This document shows positions 51,626 through 60,928 of a DNA stretch of 64,000 bases, piece after piece. The stretch comes from Paracoccus laeviglucosivorans (lineage in GTDB: Bacteria > Pseudomonadota > Alphaproteobacteria > Rhodobacterales > Rhodobacteraceae), in NCBI RefSeq assembly GCF_900182695.1, contig NZ_FXTK01000006.1, positions 62,001 to 126,000 of the forward strand. The letters are read 5' to 3'. Position numbers and translations under genes: made by a program. Position 1 is the stretch's first letter; every line of letters begins with the position of its first letter. Below the pieces are notes generated by a model. The model searched no databases and was not told where the DNA came from. It saw only the letters and a program-made list of their open reading frames with translations.

Positions 51626-54427
51626 ATGGGCGAGACATTCGGCAAGGGCCACCATCTGCATCTGATCGACGGTTCGGCCTTTATCTTTCGCGCCTATCAC
51701 GCGCTGCCGCCGCTGACGCGCCGCTCGGACGGGATTCCGATCGGGGCGGTCGCGGGTTTCTGCAATATGCTGTGGAAATACATCCAGGACGGCAAGGGCA
51801 GCGATGCGCCCACACATGCGGCGGTAATCTTTGACCATTCCTCGAAGACGTTCCGCAATGATATTTATGCGCTTTACAAAGCGAACCGCCCCGAGCCGCC
51901 CGAGGATCTGCGCCCGCAATTCCCGCTGACGCGGGAGGCGACGCGGGCTTTCAACATCGCTTGCATCGAGACCGAGGGCTATGAGGCCGATGACATCATC
52001 GCGGCCCTGTCCTGTCAGGCGCGCGATGCCGGGGGGCGCGTCACCATCATCAGTTCCGACAAGGATCTGATGCAGTTGGTGGGCAACGGCGTCGAGATGA
52101 TGGACCCGATCAAGGGCAAGGCCATCGGTCCAGATGAGGTGCGCGAGAAATTCGGCGTCGGGCCTGAACGTGTGGTGGATGTGCAGGCCTTGGCCGGAGA
52201 TTCGGTTGATAACGTGCCCGGCGCACCTGGAATTGGCATCAAAACTGCCGCGCAACTTATTGAAGAATACGGCGATCTTGAGACATTGCTTGCACGTGCA
52301 GCCGAGATCAAGCAGCCCAAGCGCCGCCAGACGCTGATCGACAATGCCGAGCTGATCCGCATTTCGAAACGGTTGGTCGAGCTGGATTGCAACACGCCGC
52401 TGGATTTCGGGCTGGAGACGCTGGAGGTGCGCGAGCCGGACCCGGAAGGGCTGCTGGAATTCCTGACCCGGATGGAGTTCCGCACCCTGACCACCCGCGT
52501 GGCCGAGCGTTTCGGAGCCGAGGCGCCGCCCGCGGTCGAGGTCGCTGTGGCCGCGGAAAGCAAGGTGGAACTGCCCGGCATCGACCGCAGCCGCTACGAG
52601 ATCATCCGCGATGAGACCGCACTGACCGCATGGTTGGTCGAGATTGCGGAAAAGGGGTTGGTCGCCATCGACACCGAAACCTCGGGGCTGGATGAGATGC
52701 GGGCCGATCTGATCGGCATCTCGCTTTGCACGGGGCCAGGGCGCGCGGCCTATCTGCCGCTGGCCCATGTCAGCGAAGGTGCTGCGGGCGATCTGTTCGG
52801 CGCGCCCGTGCGTCTGGAGGGGCAGATCGACCCCGCCCGTGCGCTGGAGATGCTGAAGCCGCTGCTGGAAGATGCCGGCACGCTGAAGATCGGCCAGAAC
52901 ATCAAGTATGACTGGAAGATTCTGGCGCGGAACGGCATCCGCATGGCGCCCATCGAGGACACGATGCTGATGTCCTATGCCTTGAATGCGGGCGACCACA
53001 ATCACGGCATGGACGAGCTGGCCGACCGCTATCTGGGCCATAAATGCATTCCGATCAAAGAGCTGATCGGCTCGGGCAAGTCGCAGATCGGCTTTGCCGA
53101 GGTGCCGATTGAAAAGGCGGGCGAATATGCCGCCGAGGATGCCGAGATTACCTGGCGGCTATGGCATCATTTCCGCCCGTTGCTGCCCAAAAACCGTGTG
53201 GCGACTGCCTATCAGCTGCTGGAACGTCCGATGGTGGGGGTGCTGGCCGATATGGAGATGACCGGCATCCGCATCGATGCCGATCACCTGAAGCGCATGT
53301 CCAGCGCCTTTGCCCAGAAAATGGCGGCGTTGGAGGCGGAAATCCATGAACTGGCGGGCGGTCCCTTCAACGTCGGCAGCCCCAAGCAATTGGGCGAAAT
53401 CCTGTTTGATCGCATGGGTCTGGCGGGTGGCAAGCAAGGCAAGACCGGCGCATTTTCGACCAGTGCTGATGTGCTGGAGGATCTGGCGGCCGAGGGGCAC
53501 GACCTGCCCGCCCGCGTGCTGGACTGGCGCGGGATTTCCAAGCTGAAATCGACCTATACCGATGCGCTGCCTTTGCATGTGAACCCGGAAACCGGGCGCG
53601 TCCATACCAGCTATTCGATCACCGGGGCGCAGACCGGGCGTCTTGCCTCGACCGACCCGAACCTGCAGAACATCCCGGTGCGGACCGAGGAAGGGAGGCG
53701 CATCCGTCAGGCCTTTGTCGCAGGACCGGGGATGCGGATCGTCAGTCTGGATTACAGCCAGATCGAGCTGCGCATTCTGGCGCATGTCGCGCAGATCCCG
53801 GCGCTGAAGCAGGCCTTCCGCGACGGGATCGACATTCACGCGATGACCGCCAGCCAGATGTTCGGCGTGCCGATCGAAGGCATGGATCCGATGATCCGCC
53901 GTCGCGCCAAGGCTATCAATTTCGGGGTGATCTATGGCATCTCGGGCTTTGGGCTGGCGCGGAATCTGCGCATTCCGCGCGCCGAGGCGCAAGCGTTCAT
54001 CGATACCTATTTCGAGCGTTTCCCCGAAATCCGCGCCTATATGGACCGCACGGTGGCCGAAGCGAAGCAGGACGGTTACGTCCGCACGCTGTTCGGGCGG
54101 CGCATCATGACGCCGGGGATCAACCAGTCCGGTCCCGCAGCGGGTGGTGCCCGTCGCGCCGCGATCAATGCGCCGATCCAGGGGGCCGCGGCTGACATCA
54201 TCCGTCGCGCGATGATCCGAATGCCCGCCGCGATTGCTGATCTGCCTGCCAAGATGCTGCTGCAGGTCCATGATGAACTGGTTTTCGAGGCGCAGGAGGA
54301 TGCGCTGGACGAGTTGATCGCCCGCGCCCGCGACGTCATGGAAAACGCGGCAACACCTGCAATCCAACTGGACGTGCCATTGGTCGTGGATGCGGGATCA
54401 GGGGCAAGCTGGGCCGAGGCGCATTAA
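51626..54427 (+). CDS. polA: DNA polymerase I
   Basis: A 933-residue three-domain repair polymerase. The 5'-nuclease domain begins LHLIDGSAFIFRAYHALP. The 3'-5' exonuclease is active by motif: Asp349 and Glu351 in IDTETSGLDEM, then GQNIKYDWK and YAAEDAEITW. The polymerase has motif A Asp near 709 in SLDYSQIELRIL, motif B RRRAKAINFGVIYG and motif C Asp near 883 in QVHDELVFE. It handles Okazaki fragment maturation and excision repair. GGAG precedes ATG 51626. Confidence 0.98.
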   Translation: MGETFGKGHHLHLIDGSAFIFRAYHALPPLTRRSDGIPIGAVAGFCNMLWKYIQDGKGSDAPTHAAVIFDHSSKTFRNDIYALYKANRPEPPEDLRPQFPLTREATRAFNIACIETEGYEADDIIAALSCQARDAGGRVTIISSDKDLMQLVGNGVEMMDPIKGKAIGPDEVREKFGVGPERVVDVQALAGDSVDNVPGAPGIGIKTAAQLIEEYGDLETLLARAAEIKQPKRRQTLIDNAELIRISKRLVELDCNTPLDFGLETLEVREPDPEGLLEFLTRMEFRTLTTRVAERFGAEAPPAVEVAVAAESKVELPGIDRSRYEIIRDETALTAWLVEIAEKGLVAIDTETSGLDEMRADLIGISLCTGPGRAAYLPLAHVSEGAAGDLFGAPVRLEGQIDPARALEMLKPLLEDAGTLKIGQNIKYDWKILARNGIRMAPIEDTMLMSYALNAGDHNHGMDELADRYLGHKCIPIKELIGSGKSQIGFAEVPIEKAGEYAAEDAEITWRLWHHFRPLLPKNRVATAYQLLERPMVGVLADMEMTGIRIDADHLKRMSSAFAQKMAALEAEIHELAGGPFNVGSPKQLGEILFDRMGLAGGKQGKTGAFSTSADVLEDLAAEGHDLPARVLDWRGISKLKSTYTDALPLHVNPETGRVHTSYSITGAQTGRLASTDPNLQNIPVRTEEGRRIRQAFVAGPGMRIVSLDYSQIELRILAHVAQIPALKQAFRDGIDIHAMTASQMFGVPIEGMDPMIRRRAKAINFGVIYGISGFGLARNLRIPRAEAQAFIDTYFERFPEIRAYMDRTVAEAKQDGYVRTLFGRRIMTPGINQSGPAAGGARRAAINAPIQGAAADIIRRAMIRMPAAIADLPAKMLLQVHDELVFEAQEDALDELIARARDVMENAATPAIQLDVPLVVDAGSGASWAEAH

Positions 54428-54429
54428 GG

Positions 54430-55260
54430 CTAATGCGCCATCAGCACCGGGATTTGCGCTTTTTCCAGCATACTGCGCGTCGCGCCGCCCAGAAATGCCT
54501 GCCGGAACCGCGAATGGCCGTAAGCGCCCATGACGATCATATCCGCTCCGATCTCGATTGCGCGGCGGTTTATGACATCGCTGATCTGGGGCAGGGTGCG
54601 GGCCAGCACGGCAATGTCGGCCTTGACACCTTGACGGGTCAGCATCTGGCATAGCGCCGCGCCGGGGTCCGAGCGTTCGGGACCGTGCGGCGAGGGATCG
54701 ATGACCGTGATCTCGACCTCATCTGCGGCTTGCAGCAGGGGCATGGCGCGGCGGACGGCGGCCATCGCCTCATTCGATTGGTTCCACGCGATCATGATTT
54801 TGCGCCCGCAGGGTTTGCTCAGGTCTTGCGGCACGATCAGCACGGGGGCCGAACCTTCGAACAGCGCAGCCTCGGTCACGGCCTCGGCATCGGGGGTCGC
54901 ATCGTCGGCATACGGGCGGGTCAGCACCACAAGATCCGAGTAGCGCGCCCGCATCCCGACAAGCGTCGAAAGGCCGCCGACCTGCGCCACGGCGGATTCA
55001 ACCGACCAGCGGATCTGTTCGTTGGCCAGTCGGGCGCGGACCATCTCTTCTAACTCGCTGGCGGCAGTCATCGCCTTGTCTATGGATTCCTGGAAAACAT
55101 AGGCCGATGCGCCCGCGTAATAGTAGCCGCTTTGCGTGTGATCGACCCCCATGCAGAACACGTCCAGATGGGCATCTTCGCGCTGCGTCATGGCGATTGC
55201 GGAATCCAGCAGCTCGGGCTGCTCGCGGGTCAGAACGGTCAGGATCGACTTATAGCCCAT
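54430..55260 (-). CDS. Universal stress protein, tandem Usp domains
   Basis: A 276-residue protein with two Usp folds: the first starts MGYKSILTVLTREQPE, the second GRKIMIAWNQSNEAMAAVR near residue 150 and closes MGAYGHSRFRQAFLGGATRSML, which contains the ATP-type G-2x-G-9x-G(S/T) loop. Likely ATP-binding and stress- or growth-phase-related. ATG 55260 follows AGGAG. Its TAG stop lies two bases from the polA stop in convergent orientation. Confidence 0.92.
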   Translation of the reverse strand: MGYKSILTVLTREQPELLDSAIAMTQREDAHLDVFCMGVDHTQSGYYYAGASAYVFQESIDKAMTAASELEEMVRARLANEQIRWSVESAVAQVGGLSTLVGMRARYSDLVVLTRPYADDATPDAEAVTEAALFEGSAPVLIVPQDLSKPCGRKIMIAWNQSNEAMAAVRRAMPLLQAADEVEITVIDPSPHGPERSDPGAALCQMLTRQGVKADIAVLARTLPQISDVINRRAIEIGADMIVMGAYGHSRFRQAFLGGATRSMLEKAQIPVLMAH

Positions 55261-55423
55261 CGGCTTCTCCTTTCGCCGCGATTGCGGCTTGTTGCGCCGA
55301 TGCGTCGGAAATGTGCCGCTCCGGTTGTATCGGCAAGGATGCAACGCGCTGAATGGCCTGCGGGTTTCGCCACCGGGCTTTGGAATGTTCGGATCGGGGA
55401 TGCGACCCGTCGCCACATGGGGG

Positions 55424-55455
55424 CAAAAGAAAACCGCCCGGAGATGTCCGGGCGG
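55424..55455 (-). terminator. Rho-independent terminator of the DacA-like gene
   Basis: On the minus strand CCGCCCGGA pairs with TCCGGGCGG (55455-55434) around a four-base loop, followed by TTTTCTTTTG (55433-55424). It begins 27 bases after the carboxypeptidase stop. The rest of 55261-55482 holds no gene. Confidence 0.85.
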
Positions 55456-55482
55456 TGCAAGGTCTGGCTTGGTTCGAAAGGA

Positions 55483-57180
55483 TCAGGGACCGACGACGGT
55501 GCAATCCAGTTGGCGGGCCGACAGCCTGCCACAAGCCAGTTCTGCGGTTTCCTTGGACATACCGGTAAAGTTCGGCTGGAAACCGCGTTTGGTATTCGCG
55601 ACATGGCTGGCCGCGTTGCCCAGCGTGCCGTTTTCCTGCAGCGCGGTGCGCAGCAGCAGTTGCTCGGCCTCGCGCTGCGAACGGTAAAGGCCCAGCGTCA
55701 CGCCATAGCCACGCCCGGCACTTGGATCGCGGCTGACGATTTCGCGGGCCACGTCCTCATCCGCTTCGTTCGGGGCAAGCGAGGTCAGGATGATCGTATC
55801 CTGACGCGCCGCGGGCGGAACCGGCGCGGTGGTTTCGGCCAGCGCCAGTTGCGGGGCGGGTTGGGCATCCGCCTCGGTCGGGACCGGGGTGGACATCATG
55901 AACAGCGACGCGGTGGGCTGCGCCTGACCCGCGCTTGCCGATTTGTCGTCGCGCGGGGCCGGGGTCGGGCGAACCGATTCGACCAAAGCCGCATCCGCAG
56001 GGACATCGCCTTCGGGGCGCGACGCGGGGCGTGCGGTTGCCAGCAACTCCTCGCTGCCCTTGGTCGAGGCGGTGGCGACCGCCGGGCCGGGCTTGCGCAC
56101 GGGGCGCGAGCTTGCGGCAATGCGGTCATCGCCACGCTTGGCTGCGGCTTGAGCCCGCGACACGGCGGCGGTGATCGCCGCAGGCGTGACGACGCTTGCG
56201 CTGGAGGCGCGGGCAACCGGACGATCCGATGCGGACAGGCGCACCGTCGATGCGGCAGCGGCTGCCGGGGCAGCAGGTTCAGCCCGCGCAACCTGCACCA
56301 CGCGGCGAACCACCTTCTTGGGCTCAGCCACGATCAGCTCGGGCGGCGCGGGTTTGACCTCGCGCGCGCGGGTGGGTGCCTTTCCAAAGCCTGCGTCCAG
56401 CAACTGCGCCATGACCGCGTTGCGATGCGCGGTCGAATTGCCGCCCAGCACCGTCGCGATGATGCGCTTGGAGCCGCGCTTGGCCGAAGCGGTCAGGTTG
56501 AAGCCTGCCGCACGGGTATAGCCGGTCTTGATGCCGTCCGCGCCTTCGTAGCTGTCAAGGAAACGCTTGTTGGTGCTGGAAACGGTCGCGATCCCTGCAT
56601 CCGCCGAACGACGCGAGAAAATGTTGTAATATTGCGGATAATCATAGAACAGGCGACGCCCAAGCACGCTCATGTCCCGCGCGGTCGAATAGTGCCCTTC
56701 GACGGTCAGGCCATTCGCGTTGCGGAAATTGGTGTTGCTCATCCCCAGCGCCTTGGCCATCGCGGTCATCTGGGCCGCGAATTTCGGTTCGGATCCCGCA
56801 AGACCTTCCCCGATGGTGGTGGCGGCGTCATTGGCCGACTTCACCGCAGCGGCGCGGATCAGATAGCGCAGCTCGATCCGCTGGCCTGCACGCAGACCCA
56901 GCCGCGACGGCGGCTGCGACGCGGCATGGCTTGAGACCAGAAACTTGCTGTCCAGCCGGACCTGACCACGCTCAATGGCATTGAAGGCCATGTAAAGCGT
57001 CATCATCTTGGTCAGCGAGGCGGGATGCAGCCGCGTATTCGCGTTCTGCGAATAGATCTCGTTGCCGGTGCGCGCGTCCATGACATAAGCCGCGAACGGT
57101 GCCGCGGCGACGGACATGGGAATTGCCCATGCAAATAGGATCATCAGTCCGAGTCGGACGTTCTTGGTGATTCTGCTCAC
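55483..57180 (-). CDS. D-alanyl-D-alanine carboxypeptidase with C-terminal SPOR domain
   Basis: About 565 residues. A signal peptide (NVRLGLMILFAWAIPMSVAAA) precedes a class A/DacA-type serine peptidase with all three motifs: SLTK (Ser55/Lys58), SAN (115-117) and KTG (218-220). A long Ala/Pro/Ser-rich spacer (about 270-480) leads to a C-terminal SPOR domain near 490-565 (TLGLYRSQREAEQLLLRTAL). It trims pentapeptides and should be targeted to septal wall by SPOR. The frame opens with TTG at 57216; GTG 57180 is preferred because the TTG lies inside a hairpin loop and the signal peptide then starts naturally. Confidence 0.9.
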   Translation of the reverse strand: MSRITKNVRLGLMILFAWAIPMSVAAAPFAAYVMDARTGNEIYSQNANTRLHPASLTKMMTLYMAFNAIERGQVRLDSKFLVSSHAASQPPSRLGLRAGQRIELRYLIRAAAVKSANDAATTIGEGLAGSEPKFAAQMTAMAKALGMSNTNFRNANGLTVEGHYSTARDMSVLGRRLFYDYPQYYNIFSRRSADAGIATVSSTNKRFLDSYEGADGIKTGYTRAAGFNLTASAKRGSKRIIATVLGGNSTAHRNAVMAQLLDAGFGKAPTRAREVKPAPPELIVAEPKKVVRRVVQVARAEPAAPAAAAASTVRLSASDRPVARASSASVVTPAAITAAVSRAQAAAKRGDDRIAASSRPVRKPGPAVATASTKGSEELLATARPASRPEGDVPADAALVESVRPTPAPRDDKSASAGQAQPTASLFMMSTPVPTEADAQPAPQLALAETTAPVPPAARQDTIILTSLAPNEADEDVAREIVSRDPSAGRGYGVTLGLYRSQREAEQLLLRTALQENGTLGNAASHVANTKRGFQPNFTGMSKETAELACGRLSARQLDCTVVGP

Positions 57181-57204
57181 TGTCCCGGTCTCTTCTGCCT
57201 CTGA

Positions 57205-57227
57205 GGGTCCGTTCAATTTGCGGACCC
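57205..57227 (-). promoter_or_regulatory. Leader hairpin before the carboxypeptidase gene
   Basis: A perfect 7-bp stem (GGGTCCG with CGGACCC) surrounds a nine-base loop at 57205-57227. On the minus strand it lies 24 bases upstream of GTG 57180, in the untranslated leader, and contains the alternative TTG start. It may regulate translation; in the plus direction it is followed only by a weak T-rich stretch. The remaining 57228-57429 gap shows no other clear feature. Confidence 0.4.
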
Positions 57228-57429
57228 TTCATTAATAAACCGACAATACCACGGCTTCCGCGTCACGGAAACTGTAACTTTGTTGGTTTTGGCCATTATT
57301 CGCCCTGTGATTGCAGGCTGTCAGACTGCCCTGTCGCCGATGCGGGGCTTACATCCGGCTGGAAGAAGCCCTATATTCGGCGTTCTAGGCAACCCTTATC
57401 CCTTTGCAGGCGCAGTGACAGATCCGCAC

Positions 57430-57747
57430 ATGACCAACCGTCCCGACGACCGCGAGGATGTCGATCTAGCGGTCAAGACCAAGCCGCGCACGCAGCGTCC
57501 CCCTTTGTATAAGGTGTTGCTGCTGAACGATGATTTCACGCCGATGGAATTCGTCGTGCATGTGCTTGAGCGGCTTTTCAACATGACGCATGCCCAAGCG
57601 ATCGAGATCATGCTGACCGTCCACCGCAAAGGCGTTGCGGTCGTTGGCGTTTTCTCGCACGAGATTGCCGAAACCAAGGTGGCGCAGGTGATGGAACTTG
57701 CACGCCGCCAGCAGCATCCGCTGCAATGCACCCTGGAAAAAGAGTAG
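57430..57747 (+). CDS. clpS: ATP-dependent Clp protease adaptor ClpS
   Basis: A 105-residue N-end-rule adaptor that passes substrates with destabilising N-termini to ClpAP. Signatures: [20 protein letters not shown] near residue 28 and [19 protein letters not shown] near 66. ATG 57430 is the conserved-type start, with a possible GTG start at 57415 five codons upstream; the ribosome site is weak. clpA is not adjacent. Confidence 0.95.
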   Translation: MTNRPDDREDVDLAVKTKPRTQRPPLYKVLLLNDDFTPMEFVVHVLERLFNMTHAQAIEIMLTVHRKGVAVVGVFSHEIAETKVAQVMELARRQQHPLQCTLEKE

Positions 57748-57750
57748 TTC

Positions 57751-58770
57751 GTGGCAGGTTCCCGACTGGAATTGGTATTTGGCGGCACGCCGCCTGATGG
57801 TCGTATGCTGTTGATCGGTGCCGATGCGCAGACCGATCTTAGCCATTTCGACCCCGCGCGCACGCAGATCGTGCAGCGTCGCTTTCCCGATGTTTCGGCT
57901 TTGCAGGCGCGGGGGTTTGCCCCGGTGACTGCCGCCGAAGGCAGCTTCGATGCGGCCGTGGTGTTTCTGCCGCGCGCCCGCGCCGAGGCCCATGCCCGCA
58001 TCGCCGAGGCGGTGGCGCATCTTGCGCCCGGCGCCTCGCTTTGGATCGACGGGCAAAAGACCGATGGCATTGATGCCGCGCTGAAGGAAATGCGCACGCT
58101 GGCCCCGGTCGATGAGCCTCAATCGCGCGCGCATGGCAAGATTTTTCACCTGACGCTACCCGATGCGGGCTGGGTACCCGCTGATTGGGCCGACCGCGAT
58201 ATTCAGGCAGCCCCCGGTTTCGTGACGCGGGCTGGCGTGTTTTCGGCGGATGGGCCGGACCCGGCCTCGGTCGCGCTGGCCGCGCATCTGCCTGAAAAGC
58301 TGCCGACGCGCATGGTCGATCTGGGCGCTGGCTGGGGTTGGCTGTCGGCCGAGGTGCTGAAACGTCCTGGCGTTGCTACCCTGCACCTGATCGAGGCGGA
58401 TGCCGTCGCGCTTGACTGCGCGCGCCGCAATATCACCGATCCGCGCGCCCAGTTCCACTGGGCCGATGCGCTGAATTTCCGTTTGGCCGAGCCGGTGAAC
58501 GGCGTCGTGATGAACCCGCCTTTCCACGAAGGTCGCGCAGCCGATCCGTCGCTGGGTGCGGGCTTCATCCGTGCCGCAGCGGGTCTGCTGACCGGCGCGG
58601 GGCGGCTGTGGATGGTTGCAAACCGGCATCTGCCCTATGAGGCGGTGCTGCGCGAGAGCTTTGCCGATGTGCAGGAAATCGGCGGCGATACCCGTTTCAA
58701 GATCCTGACTGCCACCGGCGCACGCAGGCCGGGGACCGCGAAATCCGTGCCAAAGGGTCGCAGAAGATGA
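57751..58770 (+). CDS. RsmC-like class I methyltransferase
   Basis: A 339-residue protein like 16S rRNA G1207 methylase RsmC, with two tandem Rossmann folds. The C-terminal SAM site is VDLGAGWGWLSAE near residue 190, and the N6-type catalytic NPPF motif is VVMNPPFHEGRAADPS near 253. The N-terminal half is degenerate as in RsmC. It begins with GTG 57751, three bases after clpS. It overlaps the SDR start by four bases. Confidence 0.85.
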   Translation: MAGSRLELVFGGTPPDGRMLLIGADAQTDLSHFDPARTQIVQRRFPDVSALQARGFAPVTAAEGSFDAAVVFLPRARAEAHARIAEAVAHLAPGASLWIDGQKTDGIDAALKEMRTLAPVDEPQSRAHGKIFHLTLPDAGWVPADWADRDIQAAPGFVTRAGVFSADGPDPASVALAAHLPEKLPTRMVDLGAGWGWLSAEVLKRPGVATLHLIEADAVALDCARRNITDPRAQFHWADALNFRLAEPVNGVVMNPPFHEGRAADPSLGAGFIRAAAGLLTGAGRLWMVANRHLPYEAVLRESFADVQEIGGDTRFKILTATGARRPGTAKSVPKGRRR

Positions 58771-59579
58771 GCTTTTCGGTTCAGGGCAGGACCGCCATTG
58801 TCACCGGCGCCGCACGCGGCATCGGTCTGGCCATCGCCCGCCACCTCGAGGAAGCGGGTGCGAATGTGATGTTCGCCGATGCCGACGAGGCGGGTCTAGA
58901 GGCGGAATTGGGCAGCAGTGCGTGGACCGAAGGGTCGGCACGGGCTTTCGCAGGCGATCTGGGGCAGAAACTGACTCTGGCCAATCTTGTGTCGGCCACG
59001 ATCGATGCGTTCGACCGGATCGACATTCTGGTCAACGCGCATCGCATGGTTCAGCTTTGCGATCCGCTGGCGGTCAGCGACGAATTGCTTGGCGATATGC
59101 TGCGCGAAAACATGGCGTCTGGGCTGAAGCTGTCGCAGATGGTCGCAAAGCGCATGGTCGCCCAGTCCGAGGCAGAGCCGGAGCGCGAGGTCTTGCAGAA
59201 CGGGGCCATCGTCAACCTGACCTCGCTTGCTGCCGACCGGCCCGAGCCGCAGATGCTGGCCTATTCCATCGCCAGTGCGGCGCAGGCGCAGGCCACGCGG
59301 TCGCTGGCCATGGCGTTGGCCCCCAAACGCATTCGCGTGAATGGCGTGGCCTTCGGCTCGATTATGTCGAACCAGTTGCAACTTAAGCTGCGCGAAGAGC
59401 CGAACCTGCGCGACAAGCTGCTGTCTGCAACTCCGCTGGGCCGCATCGCTGGCGCGGATGAGCTGGGTGCGACGGTGCAATATCTGGTCAGCGACGGCGC
59501 GAGCTTCGTTACCGGCCAGATCCTGCGGGTCGATGGCGGGCGTTCGCTGGGTGACCCGCTGGCTGCCGGCGCCTTCTAG
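58767..59579 (+). CDS. SDR-family protein with degenerate active site
   Basis: A 270-residue short-chain dehydrogenase/reductase. The cofactor motif is intact (VTGAARGIG, residues 12-20), the C-terminal VDGGRSLG is typical, and Ser153 and Tyr166 are kept. The usual NNAG is NAHRM and the catalytic Lys four after Tyr166 is Ser170 (YSIAS). Without that Lys, normal SDR chemistry is doubtful; a binding role or an altered mechanism is possible. It overlaps the methylase start/stop by four bases. Its TAG interlocks with the convergent lipoprotein stop. Confidence 0.85.
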   Translation: MSFSVQGRTAIVTGAARGIGLAIARHLEEAGANVMFADADEAGLEAELGSSAWTEGSARAFAGDLGQKLTLANLVSATIDAFDRIDILVNAHRMVQLCDPLAVSDELLGDMLRENMASGLKLSQMVAKRMVAQSEAEPEREVLQNGAIVNLTSLAADRPEPQMLAYSIASAAQAQATRSLAMALAPKRIRVNGVAFGSIMSNQLQLKLREEPNLRDKLLSATPLGRIAGADELGATVQYLVSDGASFVTGQILRVDGGRSLGDPLAAGAF

Positions 59580-59989
59580 GATTTTTCCTCGGGGTAGGCG
59601 GCCTTGCAGGCATCGACGGCGCTGGCCGCTGGTTTTGCCAATGCGGTGCGGCGGGCGATCAGGTTGTCGCGCTTGCGTTCTTCGGCTAGCGGGTCAATCG
59701 GGACGCGGTAACGCTCGGTATCGGTGACGTCGCGCAGGCAGGAACGATAGGCCACGCGCCGTTCACCATCCTTGCCGCGCACGACATAGGGGCAATCGTC
59801 CCATTCGGTGCGCGTCACCTGCCGTTCTTCCCAGGCGTAACCACGGGCGATATTGCCCTCGACCTCGGCCAGCAGCTTCGAGACGGTGCGATATTCGCTG
59901 GTATTGCGGCTGATGCAGCGTTCCTGCGGCGTGCCGCAAGCTGCGACAATAAGGACGGGCAAGAGGCCGAACACGATGTTGCGGGTCAT
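59576..59989 (-). CDS. Small lipoprotein, function unknown
   Basis: About 137 residues. MTRNIVFGLLPVLIVAACGT ends in a lipobox (VAAC), so the mature protein should be lipid-anchored at Cys18. The rest is charged, with several cysteines (QERC, DDCPYV, RSCLRD, DACKAAY) that may form disulfides. No known domain was recognised. It starts at ATG 59989, divergent from hemF. Confidence 0.8.
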   Translation of the reverse strand: MTRNIVFGLLPVLIVAACGTPQERCISRNTSEYRTVSKLLAEVEGNIARGYAWEERQVTRTEWDDCPYVVRGKDGERRVAYRSCLRDVTDTERYRVPIDPLAEERKRDNLIARRTALAKPAASAVDACKAAYPEEKS

Positions 59990-60067
59990 GGTGCGGAACT
60001 CTAGTTGTTTAGGGCAAGCATATGACCGACTTGGCAATCGGGCAATTCACGAAAGAGGACGTGGGAC

Positions 60068-60928
60068 ATGCAGATGCAGGCAGAACGCGAACAGGCCGCG
60101 GCATGGTTCCGAACGCTGCGCGACCGGATCGTCGCGGCATTCGAGGCGCTGGAGGATAAAGCGCCGGGCGATCAGCCCGCCGGACGTTTCGAGGTCAAGG
60201 AAACCCGGCGCGGCGAAGACGGCGGCGGTGGTCTGATGTCGGTCATGCGGGGCGGGCGCGTGTTCGAAAAGGTCGGCGTCAACTGGTCAGCGGTCCATGG
60301 CACGCTTGGCCCCGCAGCCCAGCAGGCGATGGCCGCGCGGGGCGTGCCTGGGATCGAGGCCGACCCGAGTTTCTGGGCCTCGGGGATCAGTCTGGTCGCA
60401 CATATGCAAAACCCGCACGCGCCTGCGGTGCATATGAATACCCGGATGTTCTGGACGCCGAATGCGTGGTGGTTCGGCGGTGGAACCGACCTCAACCCTT
60501 GCATCGAAATCGCGCAGGACACGGCACATTTCCACGACGTGCTGCGGGCGACCTGCACGGCCCATGCGCCGGATTATTACGACCGCTTCAAGGCGTGGGC
60601 GGATGAGTATTTCTTTATCCCGCATCGCGGTCGGGCGCGGGGTGTCGGCGGCATCTTTTACGACGATCTGAACACCGGCGACTGGCAGGCCGATTTCGCC
60701 TTTACCCATGACGTCGGCGAGGCGTTTCTGCCCGCCTTCCTGCCCTTGGCCGAACGCCGGATGGTGACGCCCTGGACCGACGCGGACCGCGATGCGCAAC
60801 TGATACATCGCGGGCTTTATGCCGAATATAACCTTGTCTACGATCGCGGGACGAAATTCGGCCTGGCGACCGGCCATGATGCCGAAGCAGTGCTGATGAG
60901 CTTGCCACCGCTGGCGAAATGGGTCTGA
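60068..60928 (+). CDS. hemF: Aerobic coproporphyrinogen III oxidase
   Basis: A 286-residue oxygen-dependent enzyme converting coproporphyrinogen III to protoporphyrinogen IX in haem synthesis. It shows the family motifs: GVNWSAVHG, PHAPAVHMNTRMF, WWFGGGTDLNP (near residue 137), FIPHRGRARGVGGIFYDDL and HDAEAVLMSLPP. All usual active-site His/Asp/Arg residues appear present. AAAGAGGA lies just upstream. No FNR-type box was found in the 78-base upstream gap. It overlaps the phosphatase gene by ten bases. Confidence 0.97.
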   Translation: MQMQAEREQAAAWFRTLRDRIVAAFEALEDKAPGDQPAGRFEVKETRRGEDGGGGLMSVMRGGRVFEKVGVNWSAVHGTLGPAAQQAMAARGVPGIEADPSFWASGISLVAHMQNPHAPAVHMNTRMFWTPNAWWFGGGTDLNPCIEIAQDTAHFHDVLRATCTAHAPDYYDRFKAWADEYFFIPHRGRARGVGGIFYDDLNTGDWQADFAFTHDVGEAFLPAFLPLAERRMVTPWTDADRDAQLIHRGLYAEYNLVYDRGTKFGLATGHDAEAVLMSLPPLAKWV

